From contig NZ_CAMFIA010000032.1 in assembly GCF_945952405.1 (NCBI RefSeq), positions 1-33,490 of the forward strand: a stretch of DNA of 33,490 nucleotides, read 5' to 3'. Numbering within the stretch: position 1 is the first letter of the stretch; each line of letters starts with the position of its first letter. This document shows, piece by piece, positions 10,246 through 19,136 of this stretch. The position numbers were made by a program, and so were the translations under genes. Source of the DNA: an uncultured Stenotrophomonas sp. Lineage in GTDB: Bacteria > Pseudomonadota > Gammaproteobacteria > Xanthomonadales > Xanthomonadaceae. The notes under the pieces are model-generated. The model was not told the DNA's origin and did not search any database. It worked only from the letters and a program-made list of their open reading frames with translations.

Positions 10246-11703
10246 TCATGCGTTTGGCAGGACGACGCGCTTGCCGTCGGTGGTCGGGCGGTTGATGTAG
10301 AACAGCCCGGGGCCTGGCCGGTAGGGCAGTTCGCTGACGCCGGCATCGGCGGCGTAGGTCAGTGCGGTGTCGCCCAGCGCATCGAAATTCCAGTGCGCCG
10401 ACTGCATCAGGTAACGACGCCGCAGCAGTGCTTCCTGGGTCTGGGTCAGCGCCTGTCCTTCCGCCAGGCGGCGGGCGATCGGCTGCAGGGCGGACGGCAG
10501 TTCCCAGCCGGGTACATCGGCGGCGCTGGCATGCCAGCGCACGCCGGCGTCGATCGCCTGCTGCTGCATCACCTGCAATGCGATCAGCTGGTAACGCCAG
10601 TCGATGCGCCGGCGCAGCACCACGGCGGCGGTGACGTACAGCACCGGAGACAGCAGTACGCTGCGGCTGCCGGCACGGCGCTGCTGCTGCCATTGGTGCC
10701 AGACATCGACCCAGATTTCCTTCTCGCCCACCCCCAGCTGCTGCCGCCAGCGCTCGGCGTCGGCCTGGGTCTCGGCATAGGCGGTGGTGGCCTGCAGCAG
10801 CGCCAGCGGCGGTACCTGGTAGTCGGCCACCGCCGGGCGCCGCAGCTGCTGCCGGCGCGGGCGGCTGAGCAGCTTGGGGCCTTCCTCCAGCTGGTTGTAG
10901 CCGCCGCCGATGTTGGCATGCACGCCGGGCAACGCGATCTCGGTGAACGGGGGGGCCACGCTGGTCAGTGGATAGTGCTGGCGATGTTCGTCGCGCGCGG
11001 TCAGCTGCACCACGCGGGCAGCGATGCCGCTGCGCAGGGTGAGCTGCGGTTGCTCATCGGCACGGCCGCCGCTGACCGCAACCACGGTGTCGAACAGGCC
11101 GATGAAGCGCAGCACCGGCACCGCAGGTGCGAAGTCCGCGGCACAGGCCAGGCCGGAGGCCTGCAGCAGCTGGCGCCAGCGTGCACTGTCCCAGCCCTGC
11201 AGCTGGTTGGCGATATCACGCGCTGCGGCGGCGCCGCGCGAAAAACCGAACAGGTCCAGCTGCACCCCCTGCAGCGGGTGCCGCCAGCGCGTGGACAGCC
11301 CGGTGAGTGCGGCCGGCAGCAGCACCTGCAGTGCGCGCTGCACCTTCGCACGCACCCCGCTGGCACCGATGCCGAACGCCAGCCCGATCAGATCATCATC
11401 GGCATCATCGCGGGTGCCGACGCCTTCCACATAGATCGACAGCGAAGGCGTGGCCAACGCATCGCGGCGGCTGTCCGGGTACAGCTGATGCAGGCGCGCG
11501 ATGTTGGTCAGGCCGTTGTCGTAGCTGCTGGTCAACCGGCTCTGGTAGGTCGAGTCGTCATCGGCACGCAGCTGCGCCGGGCGCGGCTGTGGCAGCTGCG
11601 AACGACCGCGCGCCAGATTGTGAGCGTTGTTGCGGGTGCCATCGAAGAACAGGCCAATCCGCAGCAAGCCGACATCTTCGTCCGTGTCCTGCGATGGTGC
11701 CAT
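10246..11703 (-). CDS. DUF2235 alpha/beta-hydrolase (T6SS Tle1-like phospholipase domain)
   Basis: A 485-aa protein of the DUF2235 family, which includes the catalytic domain of Tle1 phospholipase effectors and of uncharacterised hydrolases. The N-terminal LRIGLFFDGTRNN strand and the nucleophile elbow FGFSRGAAAA (Ser155 in GFSRG) are clear. The probable acid is in LFDTVV and the catalytic His in GVHANIGGGY. It has no signal peptide. A hydrophobic stretch of about 13 residues near the middle of the C-terminal half (LLSPVLYVTAAVV) could touch a membrane. There is no VgrG, PAAR, Hcp or immunity candidate beside it, so calling it a secreted effector is unsupported. The ATG at 11703 has GGGGA six nt upstream; 11709 is an alternative, and the open frame to 11805 lacks support. 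It ends at the 67-bp palindrome. Confidence 0.85.
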   Translation of the reverse strand: MAPSQDTDEDVGLLRIGLFFDGTRNNAHNLARGRSQLPQPRPAQLRADDDSTYQSRLTSSYDNGLTNIARLHQLYPDSRRDALATPSLSIYVEGVGTRDDADDDLIGLAFGIGASGVRAKVQRALQVLLPAALTGLSTRWRHPLQGVQLDLFGFSRGAAAARDIANQLQGWDSARWRQLLQASGLACAADFAPAVPVLRFIGLFDTVVAVSGGRADEQPQLTLRSGIAARVVQLTARDEHRQHYPLTSVAPPFTEIALPGVHANIGGGYNQLEEGPKLLSRPRRQQLRRPAVADYQVPPLALLQATTAYAETQADAERWRQQLGVGEKEIWVDVWHQWQQQRRAGSRSVLLSPVLYVTAAVVLRRRIDWRYQLIALQVMQQQAIDAGVRWHASAADVPGWELPSALQPIARRLAEGQALTQTQEALLRRRYLMQSAHWNFDALGDTALTYAADAGVSELPYRPGPGLFYINRPTTDGKRVVLPNA

Positions 11704-11757
11704 GTGCATTCCCCGTCGTGGCTGCGTCACGGTAGCGCGAAAGCGGTGTATTGGCGA

Positions 11758-11786
11758 AGTGTAGTGACGCTTTTGACCTGACTGAA
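11758..11786 (-). promoter_or_regulatory. Candidate promoter for the DUF2235 gene
   Basis: TTCAGT (11781-11786) and TACACT (11758-11763) on the minus strand, spaced by 17 bp, place a start site about 48 nt before the ATG at 11703. Both hexamers are partial matches to sigma-70 boxes. Confidence 0.4.
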
Positions 11787-11842
11787 CGCAGGCGCAATCG
11801 ATCACAGATTCTGACTTTCATTCCGATCGCCTATTGAATTCA

Positions 11843-11889
11843 CACGACCCGCGCAGGCCATATGGCCAAACCCGGCAAACCGGGTCGTG
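11843..11889 (+). promoter_or_regulatory. Nested and alternative hairpins upstream of the M72 peptidase
   Basis: A perfect 9-bp stem (CACGACCCG 11843-11851 with 11881-11889) encloses a 12-bp palindrome GGCCATATGGCC (11856-11867). A competing hairpin, ACCCGG-CAAA-CCGGGT (11870-11885), uses the same right arm, so the two cannot form together. They lie 27 bp upstream of the AAGGA ribosome binding site (11916-11920). This could be a protein operator or a leader switch; the sequence alone does not decide. Confidence 0.45.
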
Positions 11890-11928
11890 CTGCATCAACG
11901 CTGTTCACATCATTCAAGGAGCGACGCA

Positions 11929-13182
11929 ATGTTGTCCAGATCGATTGGCAAAGCGGCAGGTGGCCTGGTGTTGGGTTTGTCGGTGGCGGCGGCCGCGCAT
12001 GCGGCACCGTTGTTCGAGCCGGTGACGGTCATCAGCCGGGCATCGGCAAACAGTGAGCCCGCACTGGGCAAGCTGCTGGCCACCCCGTCCACGGCGACGG
12101 TGCAGGAAGTGCGTGTCGACGCCGCGGCCACCGCGCAGCCGCAGCTGGAGTTCGAGCTGCTCGGCAAGCGGGTGCAGGCGGTGCGCAGCAAGGTCGAGGC
12201 GCTGTCCGACGGTGGCAGCATCTGGTACGGCCATTTCCGTTCGCCGTCCGACCGCCTCACCGCCACTGCCTCCACCGGCCAGGACGATCCGGGCAATTCG
12301 CTGATCCTGGTGCGTTCGGGCGACACCATCACCGGTTCAATCCGCAAGGACGGCAAGCTGTATCGCCTGCGCCCGCTGGGCAACCGCCATGTGCTGGTGG
12401 AAGTGGATGAATCGCGGATGCCGGCCGACCATCCGGCCGACTACAACCAGTTGCCGAAGATCCCGATGGCCGACAACGACCATATCGGTATCGCGCAGGC
12501 ATCGTCGGGCACGCCGGCGACCATCCGTGTGCTGGTGGTGGCAACCAATGCTGCGGTTACTGCCTATGGCGGCAACATGCAGTCGCTGGTGCAGCTGGCG
12601 GTGGCCGAGTCCAACCAGGGCTACGTCAACAGCAATGTCGGCATCACCATGCAGCTGGCCGGCTATGAGACCACCAGCTACACCGAATCGGGCAGCTTCG
12701 ATACCGACCTGGCGCGCTTCCGCGGCACCAGCGACGGTTACATGGACAGCATCCATACCAGCCGCAACACCGCCACGGCCGACGTCGGTGTACTGCTGAT
12801 CAACAACAGCGCCTACTGTGGGCTGGCCTCGGGTATCGGCTCGACGGCCTCGACCGCATTCGCGGCGGTGTACTGGGATTGCGCGACCGGCTACTACTCG
12901 TTCGCGCATGAAATCGGCCATCTGCAGAGTGCGCGGCATGACATCGCCACCGACTCGAGCACGTCGCCCTATGCCTATGGCCACGGCTACCGCTACGAGC
13001 CGGCAACCGGCACCGGCTGGCGCACGATCATGGCCTACAACTGCACCCGCAGCTGCCCGCGCCTGAACTACTGGTCCAACCCGAACATCAGCTACAACGG
13101 CATTCCGATGGGCAATGCCAGCACTGCCGACAACCAGCGCGTGCTGGTCAACACCAAGCACACGATCGCGGCGTTCCGCTGA
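11929..13182 (+). CDS. Exported M72-type zinc metallopeptidase (peptidyl-Asp type)
   Basis: Secreted or periplasmic zincin of 417 aa. A signal peptide (residues 1-25, ending AAHAA) is followed by a pro-like region to about residue 190 and a catalytic domain. The zinc site HEIGHLQSARHD is at residues 327-338: His327, Glu328 and His331, with His337 as third ligand. A Met-turn TIMAYNC follows, so this is a metzincin-like enzyme. The closest family I recognise is M72, peptidyl-Asp metallopeptidase, which cleaves before Asp or cysteic acid. Paired cysteines in the catalytic domain fit an exported protein. The ATG at 11929 has AAGGA 8 nt upstream. Neighbours are a divergent DUF2235 gene and convergent lpxH, so it appears monocistronic. 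The peptide specificity is inferred from the family. Confidence 0.88.
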   Translation: MLSRSIGKAAGGLVLGLSVAAAAHAAPLFEPVTVISRASANSEPALGKLLATPSTATVQEVRVDAAATAQPQLEFELLGKRVQAVRSKVEALSDGGSIWYGHFRSPSDRLTATASTGQDDPGNSLILVRSGDTITGSIRKDGKLYRLRPLGNRHVLVEVDESRMPADHPADYNQLPKIPMADNDHIGIAQASSGTPATIRVLVVATNAAVTAYGGNMQSLVQLAVAESNQGYVNSNVGITMQLAGYETTSYTESGSFDTDLARFRGTSDGYMDSIHTSRNTATADVGVLLINNSAYCGLASGIGSTASTAFAAVYWDCATGYYSFAHEIGHLQSARHDIATDSSTSPYAYGHGYRYEPATGTGWRTIMAYNCTRSCPRLNYWSNPNISYNGIPMGNASTADNQRVLVNTKHTIAAFR

Positions 13183-13192
13183 TCCTGTGATC

Positions 13193-13219
13193 TCCGCGGC
13201 CGCCTTGCGCGGCCGCGGA
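13193..13219. terminator. GC-rich stem-loop between convergent genes
   Basis: TCCGCGGCCGC (13193-13203) pairs perfectly with 13209-13219 around a CTTGC loop. It lies between the stops of the M72 peptidase and lpxH. There is no T-tract, so termination efficiency is uncertain. Confidence 0.55.
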
Positions 13220-13236
13220 CTCCCGGCCCGCGCGCG

Positions 13237-13983
13237 TCAGCTGCGGGCGAGGGTATCCAGCGACCAGCCGTTGGCGTCCACGCGCAGCACCGATCCCTGT
13301 TCGTACCAGTCACCCAGCACGATGCGGGTGCACTCGCGCCCGCCGGCCTGCAGCGTGTGGATCGCCGGGCGGTGGGTGTGGCCATGGATCATGGTGTCCA
13401 CGCCATGGCGGACGAAGGTGGCATCCACTTCGGCCGCCGACACGTCGGTCACCGACTCGAACTGTGCGCGATCACCCTGCTTCATTTCCGACTGGCGGGC
13501 CTGGCTGGTTTCGCGGGCCTTCTGTGCGAAGGCGATGCGTGCGGCCAGCGGCTGCGACAGGAACTGCGCCTGGAAGGCCGGGTCGCGGGTCTGTGCGCGG
13601 AACTGCTGGTAGGGAATGTCGTCGATGCACAGCAGGTCACCGTGCTGCAGCAGTACGGCGCGGCCGTACAGTTCGATCACGCAGGGGTCGGGCAGGATGC
13701 GCAGGCCGGCGCGGCGCGCGTAGTCCTCGCCGAGCAGGAAGTCACGGTTGCCGCGGATGAAGTAGACCGGCACGCCGCTGCCGGACAGCACCTTCAGCGC
13801 ATCGGCCACCGCATCGGCGGCGGGCGAGGGGGTGTCGTCGCCGATCCAGGCCTCGAACAGGTCGCCGAGGATGTACAGCGCATCGGCGCCGGGCGCCTGC
13901 TCGCGCAGGAAGCGCAGGAACAGGTCGGTGATCTCCGGACGGCTGGGGTCCAGGTGCAGGTCTGAAATGAACAGCGTGGTCAT
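13237..13983 (-). CDS. lpxH: UDP-2,3-diacylglucosamine diphosphatase
   Basis: Peripheral inner-membrane enzyme of lipid A synthesis. It hydrolyses UDP-2,3-diacylglucosamine to lipid X and UMP. The 248-aa protein has the full calcineurin-like metallophosphoesterase set: SDLHLD at residues 7-12, GDLFEAW near 41, GNRD near 79, LQHGDLL near 112 and GHTHRP near 198. The [16 protein letters not shown] stretch is typical of LpxH rather than of other phosphoesterases. The start at 13983 places the first metal motif at the usual distance. It is the last gene of the leftmost minus-strand set and converges on the M72 peptidase. Confidence 0.97.
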   Translation of the reverse strand: MTTLFISDLHLDPSRPEITDLFLRFLREQAPGADALYILGDLFEAWIGDDTPSPAADAVADALKVLSGSGVPVYFIRGNRDFLLGEDYARRAGLRILPDPCVIELYGRAVLLQHGDLLCIDDIPYQQFRAQTRDPAFQAQFLSQPLAARIAFAQKARETSQARQSEMKQGDRAQFESVTDVSAAEVDATFVRHGVDTMIHGHTHRPAIHTLQAGGRECTRIVLGDWYEQGSVLRVDANGWSLDTLARS

Positions 13984-14033
13984 GCCCGCATTCTAGGCCA
14001 TCCCCGATCCCGGTAGCGCCGCCGGCACTGTGG

Positions 14034-14072
14034 GGGTCAGATCCCTTTGCCGAAGGAAAAGGGATCTGACCC
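14034..14072. repeat. 39-bp palindrome (GGGTCAGATCCCTTT type)
   Basis: Perfect 15-nt arms (14034-14048 and 14058-14072) flank a 9-nt loop. It begins 4 bp beyond the stop codon of the PAP2 gene (14077), on its 3' side. A related, imperfect copy lies at 20747-20786. It probably works as a terminator or mRNA 3'-end stabiliser for the minus-strand gene. Confidence 0.8.
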
Positions 14073-14076
14073 GACG

Positions 14077-14616
14077 CTAGACCGGCAGCGGCAACCAGGT
14101 GAGGCTGGCCGAGGCCAGCAGGATGGCGATGCCGGTGGCGGCGAGCACATCCGACGGATAGTGCAGGCCCAGCACCACCCGCGACAGCGCCACGCCCACC
14201 GTGAAGGGCACCAGCAAAGGGGCCAGCCAGGGGTAGTAGGCCAGCGCAACGATGGTGAACGACACCGCGTGCAGGGTATGCCCGGAGGGGAAGCTGAACT
14301 CATCCAGCGGTGCCACCCAGGCACGGATGCGCAGGTCCGCCGCATACGGGCGCGGGCGTCGGGTCCAGCGCTTGAGCCCCTTGTACAGCAGCAGCGCGGC
14401 CAGGCCGGTGGCAGCCATGTGTACGGATGCGCGCAGGCCGTCGAATCCATCGAGCAGCACCAGCGCCCCCATCAGCACATACCAGAACACGCCGTCGCCG
14501 AGCCGGCTGATGATCGAGAACAGGCGGCGCACGCGACGGCGCCGGCAATAGTGGTTGGCCCGCCGGCACAGGCGAGCTTCGCGGTCGGCCAGCAGCTCAA
14601 GCCGCGTGGTGCGCAT
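14077..14616 (-). CDS. PAP2 family phosphatase
   Basis: Integral membrane lipid phosphatase of the PAP2 superfamily, 179 aa. The three phosphatase motifs are intact: KGLKRWTRRPRP (motif 1), FPSGHT (motif 2, with the acid/base His) and SRVVLGLHYPSD (motif 3, with the nucleophilic His). Hydrophobic helices lie between and after them, and the N-terminus is Arg-rich. Possible substrates are phosphatidic acid, PGP or undecaprenyl diphosphate; the sequence does not choose among them. The ATG at 14616 has GGAGGAG about 6 nt upstream. It overlaps the preceding glycosyltransferase gene by 20 bp, implying translational coupling and a shared envelope lipid or glycolipid pathway. Confidence 0.9.
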   Translation of the reverse strand: MRTTRLELLADREARLCRRANHYCRRRRVRRLFSIISRLGDGVFWYVLMGALVLLDGFDGLRASVHMAATGLAALLLYKGLKRWTRRPRPYAADLRIRAWVAPLDEFSFPSGHTLHAVSFTIVALAYYPWLAPLLVPFTVGVALSRVVLGLHYPSDVLAATGIAILLASASLTWLPLPV

Positions 14617-15742
14617 GGCCACTCCTCCGCGACTGGGCCAGTTCGGCCAGCAGCGCATCGAACTCTGCCACCACCTGTTGCGGATGCAGGCGTTTCATCG
14701 CGCGTGCGGCGTTGCTGCCCAGCCGCTGGCGTTGCGCGTCATCCGCGGCCAGCTGCACGGCCGCTTCGATGAACTGCTCATCGCTGTCCACCGCGGCGCC
14801 GTTCTCGCCGTTGCGCAGGTACTCGCGTGCGGCGCCATAGTCGAAGGCCACGGTTGCCACGCCGCTGGCCATGCTTTCCAGAGTCACGTTGCCGAAGGTC
14901 TCGCTGCGGCTGGGGAACAGGAACAGATCGCCGCTGGCGAAATGCCGTGCAAGTGCGTCGCCGCGTTGGATGCCGCAGAAGATGAAGTCCGGGTTCTCGT
15001 GCGCCAGCTTTTCGCGGGCCGGGCCATCGCCGACCCACACGAAGCGGGCCTTGGGGCGGATCTGCTGCAGCCGGCGGAACGCCTTCACCGCCAGGCCGAG
15101 GTTCTTTTCCGCCGCAATGCGGCCAACGTAGATCGCCACCAGGCCGTTGCCGTCCACGCCCCACTCTTCGCGCAGCGCCGGATCACGCCGACCCGGATCG
15201 AACTGCTGGCTGTCGACCGCGCGTGCCAGCAGGCGCACCCGCTCGAAGCCCTGTTCGCCGAGGAACTGCTGCAGTTCGCGGGTGGGAACCAGGGTCGCAT
15301 CGGCCTGGTTGTGGAAGCGGCGCATCCAGCGCATCGCCGCGGCCTGCAGCCAGGCCACGCCGTAGTCGGGAAGGTATTCGTCGAAGCGGGTATGGAAGCC
15401 ACTGGCGACCGGGATGCCGAGACGGCGCGCGGTGCGCAGCGCCGACCAGCCCAGTGGGCCTTCGGTGGCGACATACACGGCGTCGGGGCGTTGCTGCTGC
15501 CAATGGCGGCCGAGCCGGATCGGTGCCGGCAGGCCGAAACGCAGGCCGGGATAGCGGGGCAGGGCAGCGCCTGGCACCAGCAGGGTACCCGGTGCCGAGT
15601 CCAGCGCTTCACTGGCCTGGCGTGGCCGGATCAGGTCGATCTCATGGCCGGAGTCACGCAGTCCCTGTTCCAGGCCCTGCACGGTGAGGGCAACGCCGTT
15701 CACTTCCGGCGGATAGGTCTCGGTGACGATGGCATAGCGCAT
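14597..15742 (-). CDS. GT4 family glycosyltransferase (alpha-mannosyltransferase-like)
   Basis: A 381-aa GT-B fold glycosyltransferase. The N-terminal acceptor domain starts MRYAIVTETYPPEVNG, typical of the GT4 subgroup that includes GDP-mannose-dependent and diacylglycerol glycosyltransferases. SGFHTRFDEYLPDYG is another subgroup hallmark. The donor domain begins near VYVGRIAAEKNL and contains the nucleotide-sugar EX7E-type motif in SRSETFGNVTLESMASG. It has no signal peptide and is probably a peripheral membrane enzyme. The start at 15742 has GGGAGG 7 nt upstream; an ATG 8 codons earlier lacks this. The overlap with a PAP2 phosphatase suggests a glycolipid or lipid-carrier role. Donor and acceptor are unproven. 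Confidence 0.88.
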   Translation of the reverse strand: MRYAIVTETYPPEVNGVALTVQGLEQGLRDSGHEIDLIRPRQASEALDSAPGTLLVPGAALPRYPGLRFGLPAPIRLGRHWQQQRPDAVYVATEGPLGWSALRTARRLGIPVASGFHTRFDEYLPDYGVAWLQAAAMRWMRRFHNQADATLVPTRELQQFLGEQGFERVRLLARAVDSQQFDPGRRDPALREEWGVDGNGLVAIYVGRIAAEKNLGLAVKAFRRLQQIRPKARFVWVGDGPAREKLAHENPDFIFCGIQRGDALARHFASGDLFLFPSRSETFGNVTLESMASGVATVAFDYGAAREYLRNGENGAAVDSDEQFIEAAVQLAADDAQRQRLGSNAARAMKRLHPQQVVAEFDALLAELAQSRRSGHAHHAA

Positions 15743-15857
15743 GGCGGGCCTCCCGGTTTCGGGCATGCTCGGGTCTGGCGATGTAGCGGATATGACCGCT
15801 TTGCGACCGCCAGATGACGCCGCTCAAGGCCGAACGCGGCCTTCTGCGCGCAGGCAG

Positions 15858-15885
15858 AAAAAACCACGGCCCCGAAGGGCCGTGG
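15858..15885 (-). terminator. Terminator of the TonB-dependent receptor gene
   Basis: On the minus strand a 9-bp stem (CCACGGCCC 15864-15872 with 15877-15885) is followed by six T (A6 at 15858-15863 on the plus strand). It lies 28 bp after the receptor stop codon. Confidence 0.88.
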
Positions 15886-15912
15886 TGGTGGTGCCTCAAC
15901 AGCGCGCAGGGA

Positions 15913-18837
15913 TCAGAAGCGCTGGGTGTACTTCATGTAGATGAAACGACCGATGTCGTAGCCGCCGTAGTACGAGAAGACCGAGCGCGGCTTGGTGTAC
16001 ATGACCGGGCCCTGCTTGTCGAACACGTTGTTGGCGCCGACCGAGACGGTGGCATCCCACGGCAGGTTGTAGCGGAACTGCAGGTCGTGGAAGGTCACCG
16101 CGCCACGCTCGTTGTAGTTGCGCACGCCCTTGTACCACGGAGCGGCCACGCCCGGATCCGAGCACTCGTCGGCGTACTTGGTCGGGTTGACGCACTGTTC
16201 CTTGACGCTGGAGTAGTAGCGCGCGGTCCAGCTCACGCCGAAGTTCTCCAGATCCCAGCCCACGGTCAGGTTCGAACGCACGCGGAAGCCGATGCCACTG
16301 TTGGTCACGATGCCGTTGCTGACGGTCGGGACGATCGTGCTGTCGTTGGACGAGCGCGAGATGTCCTTGGCCACGTAGGTGGTCGACCACGAGGTGCTCA
16401 GCTTGCCGTAAGCGGTATCCAGGCGGTACGACAGGTCCATGTCGTAGCCTTCGACCTCGGCGAAGCCGGCGTTGCGGCCGCCGAACTTCAGGCCGGTGAC
16501 GATGCCGTTGGACGGATTGCGGGTGAAGCGCGCGCAACGATCGGCCAGGCCCTGCTCGTAGCAGTCGATCAGGATCTGGTTCGGGCTGTCATCGACGATG
16601 GTGTCGTCGATGCGGATCTTCCACCAGTCCAGCGACACATTGAGGTTGCTGACGAAGGTCGGGCTCCAGACCACGCCCAGGGTGCGGCTGGTCGAGGTTT
16701 CCGGCTTCAGGTTCGGGTTCGAACCACCCACGAACGGGGTCGGGGTGGGAGCGACCGAGCCTTCGGTCGGCAGGTTGCGGTTGTCCAGCTGGCGGAAGTT
16801 GGCGACATCGGCGATGTCCTTCGCGCAGCGGGCACGGACTTCGGCGCTGCTCTTGGCCGAACCGTACTTGCTGTCGCACGGGTCAGAGAAGTTGGCGAAG
16901 GTTTCCGAACCACCGCCGTACAGGTCGGAGATGGTCGGGGCACGGAAGCCCTGCGCCCAGGTGCCGCGCACCAGCAGCTGGTCGATCGGCTTCCACTTGA
17001 AGCCGAACTTGCTGTTGAGGGTGTTGCCGAAGGTGTTGTAGTCCGAGAAGCGGGTCGCGGCGTTGAGGCTCAGCTCACGGGCGCCCGGCAGGTCGGACAG
17101 CACCGGCACGTTCAACTCCAGGTAGGCTTCCTTCACCTTGTACGAACCACCGGTCGGGCCTGCGGCCAGGTTGGTGGTGGCACCGGTCTGGGCCAGCGCG
17201 TCCGGCACGAACTTGCCGGTTTCCTCGCGGTTTTCCACGCCGAAGGCGAAGCCCAGGTCACCGGCGGGCAGGGTGAACAGGCTGCCGCTGATGTTGGCGA
17301 AGGCGTTCTTGGAGGTGGTGCGACCGGTGGCGTTCTCGGCCGGGAACAGCCAGTCCTGCAGGGCCTGGTTGTTGGTCATGCCATACGGGCTGTCCACGCC
17401 GTACGGGACCAGCGGATTCCACGGCAGGCAGCCTGCGATCGGCGCGCCCGGCTTGCCGCATTCGACCTTGCCGGTGCTGGCGTTGTAGTACGACGGACCG
17501 GTGGCGGCCTGCACGCGGCCCTTGTGCAGGTTGCCGGTGGTGTTCTGGCGCAGTTCGTTCTTGTTGTACTGGTAGCCCACTTCCCAATCGAAGTAGCGCT
17601 CACCGATCTCGAACGAGCCGTCGAACGCGGCGACGGCACGGTAGGTTTTCAGTTCGCTGGTGCTGGTGCGCGGCAGCTCCCACAGGCGGCGATTCCACTT
17701 CACTGCGGTCGGCGTGGCATAGCCATGCTGGTTGCCGAACGGGTTGAAGTAGCTGTCGATCGACATCGGGTTGATCTTGGCGACGTCGACGTCGAACGGA
17801 TAGCCGGCGGTGACGCGGGTCGAGCTGCGCTTGTTGTAGCCCAGTTCGGCCTTGAAGCGCACGTTGTCGGTGATGTTGGCCTGGCCCGAGAAGTACAGCG
17901 AGTCACGCTTGATCGGATAGCTCAGGTGCATCTGATCGTTGGTGTTGCTGACGTCACCGGTGAACGCGGTCGGATCGGTGAAGTGGTAGTTGGCCGGGTT
18001 GGTCGGGTCGCTGCCGCGGTTGAGCGAATAGTCGCAACCGGCGGCCTTGGTGCAGCCCGGGCCGCCCTTCACGCCATAGAACTGGCCCCACTGGCTGGTG
18101 GTGGTCCAGCCATCGGTCGGGTGGCGGTCGGTGTTGCTGTAGCGGCTGAAGCCACGGTCACGCGCCCACACGGCCTTTTCTTCGGAGTGTTCAGCGGCGA
18201 AGGTGGCCGAGAAGCGGTCGTTGGACCAGCCGGCAACCACGTCGAAGCGGTCGCGTGCGCCGTCGCCTTCGCTGTACTGGCCGTGGTAGACGTTGGCGGT
18301 GATGCCGCTGACGTTGGTGCGGGTGATGATGTTGATCACGCCGGCCATCGCGTCGGAGCCGTAGATGGCCGAGGCGCCGTCCTTCAGCACTTCGATGCGT
18401 TCCACCGCCGACACCGGCAGGGTCGACACGTCCTGGTAACCGGAGGTGCTGATGCCCAGGCGCTTGCCGTTGACCAGCACCAGCGTGCGCTGGGTGCCGA
18501 GGTTGCGCATGTTGACGTAGGTACCACCGGCATCTTCACCGGCCGACAGCACATTGGCGCGGCTGATGGTCGGGCTGCCCATCGCGGTGACGTTCTGCAG
18601 GATGTCCGACACCGAGCTGAAGCCCTGGCGTTCGATGTCCAGGCGGGACAGGGCCAGCACCGGCTGGGCGGTTTCAACGTCAACCTGGCGGATGCGCGAA
18701 CCGGTGATCTCGATGCGGTCCAGGGTGGTCGGTGCAGCGTTGCTGCTCTGGGCGAAAGCCGGCAGGGCAGCCAGCGTCGCGGTGGTCGCCAGGGCGTAAC
18801 GGATGGCCTGGCCCAGCGCGGTGGTACGTGAAGTCAT
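15913..18837 (-). CDS. TonB-dependent outer-membrane receptor
   Basis: A large (974 aa) outer-membrane active transporter powered by TonB-ExbBD. The signal peptide spans about residues 1-30 (ending LPAFAQ). A TonB-box-like IEITGSRI near residue 43 opens the plug domain, which runs to about residue 165 and includes NMRNLGTQRTLVLVNGKR and ERIEVLKDGASAIYGSDA. The rest is a 22-strand-type barrel ending in an aromatic YTQRF. Cysteine pairs in extracellular loops (GPGCTKAAGCD; PGAPIAGCLP) are consistent with disulphides. The plug style is that of Xanthomonas and Caulobacter receptors of unknown or peptide/carbohydrate substrates. No neighbouring transport or catabolic genes reveal the ligand. The ATG at 18837 has a purine-rich GAGAGAGA upstream and a terminator downstream, so it is monocistronic. 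Confidence 0.93.
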   Translation of the reverse strand: MTSRTTALGQAIRYALATTATLAALPAFAQSSNAAPTTLDRIEITGSRIRQVDVETAQPVLALSRLDIERQGFSSVSDILQNVTAMGSPTISRANVLSAGEDAGGTYVNMRNLGTQRTLVLVNGKRLGISTSGYQDVSTLPVSAVERIEVLKDGASAIYGSDAMAGVINIITRTNVSGITANVYHGQYSEGDGARDRFDVVAGWSNDRFSATFAAEHSEEKAVWARDRGFSRYSNTDRHPTDGWTTTSQWGQFYGVKGGPGCTKAAGCDYSLNRGSDPTNPANYHFTDPTAFTGDVSNTNDQMHLSYPIKRDSLYFSGQANITDNVRFKAELGYNKRSSTRVTAGYPFDVDVAKINPMSIDSYFNPFGNQHGYATPTAVKWNRRLWELPRTSTSELKTYRAVAAFDGSFEIGERYFDWEVGYQYNKNELRQNTTGNLHKGRVQAATGPSYYNASTGKVECGKPGAPIAGCLPWNPLVPYGVDSPYGMTNNQALQDWLFPAENATGRTTSKNAFANISGSLFTLPAGDLGFAFGVENREETGKFVPDALAQTGATTNLAAGPTGGSYKVKEAYLELNVPVLSDLPGARELSLNAATRFSDYNTFGNTLNSKFGFKWKPIDQLLVRGTWAQGFRAPTISDLYGGGSETFANFSDPCDSKYGSAKSSAEVRARCAKDIADVANFRQLDNRNLPTEGSVAPTPTPFVGGSNPNLKPETSTSRTLGVVWSPTFVSNLNVSLDWWKIRIDDTIVDDSPNQILIDCYEQGLADRCARFTRNPSNGIVTGLKFGGRNAGFAEVEGYDMDLSYRLDTAYGKLSTSWSTTYVAKDISRSSNDSTIVPTVSNGIVTNSGIGFRVRSNLTVGWDLENFGVSWTARYYSSVKEQCVNPTKYADECSDPGVAAPWYKGVRNYNERGAVTFHDLQFRYNLPWDATVSVGANNVFDKQGPVMYTKPRSVFSYYGGYDIGRFIYMKYTQRF

Positions 18838-19136
18838 TAACGATCTCTCTCTCAGGTCGTGCGCGAGACGTCACTCCGGACGTCGGTGAAGCCGGTCGTT
18901 AATCAGACCGACGACCGATAGTAGTCTCGTTGGTTAACGTCCTGTAAAGAGAGCGTGTCGAAAGTTGTCATTCCGCATCACGTCATTTCACAAAAAATGA
19001 ACAAAAGCAGGCGCTTATGCCAAATGGGCATCCCTGCAATGCGGCTACAACTGCTGCGATGCAGCAGGAATTGCGCGGAAAACGCGCAGAACGTGCGGAA
19101 CGCGGCGCGCAGTGAGGCGCCGCTCCGGGGGGCGGA
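18838..19136 (-). promoter_or_regulatory. Intergenic region with candidate receptor promoter
   Basis: About 300 bp between the receptor and ppx, with no gene. On the minus strand TTTACA (18943-18948) and TACTAT (18918-18923) with a 19-bp spacer could drive the receptor; the spacing is long. The half near ppx contains three stems: CTGCTG/CAGCAG around 19050, GCGCG/CGCGC around 19080, and GCGGCGC (19102-19108 with 19117-19123). These may end the ppx transcript, although no clear T-tract follows. The AT-rich segment 18957-19020 stands out from the GC-rich background. Confidence 0.4.

Noticed and set aside
15814..18831. 1005-codon plus-strand frame opposite the TonB-dependent receptor
   Set aside because: Shadow frame rich in Val, Gly and Arg with no domain; the minus-strand receptor is unambiguous.
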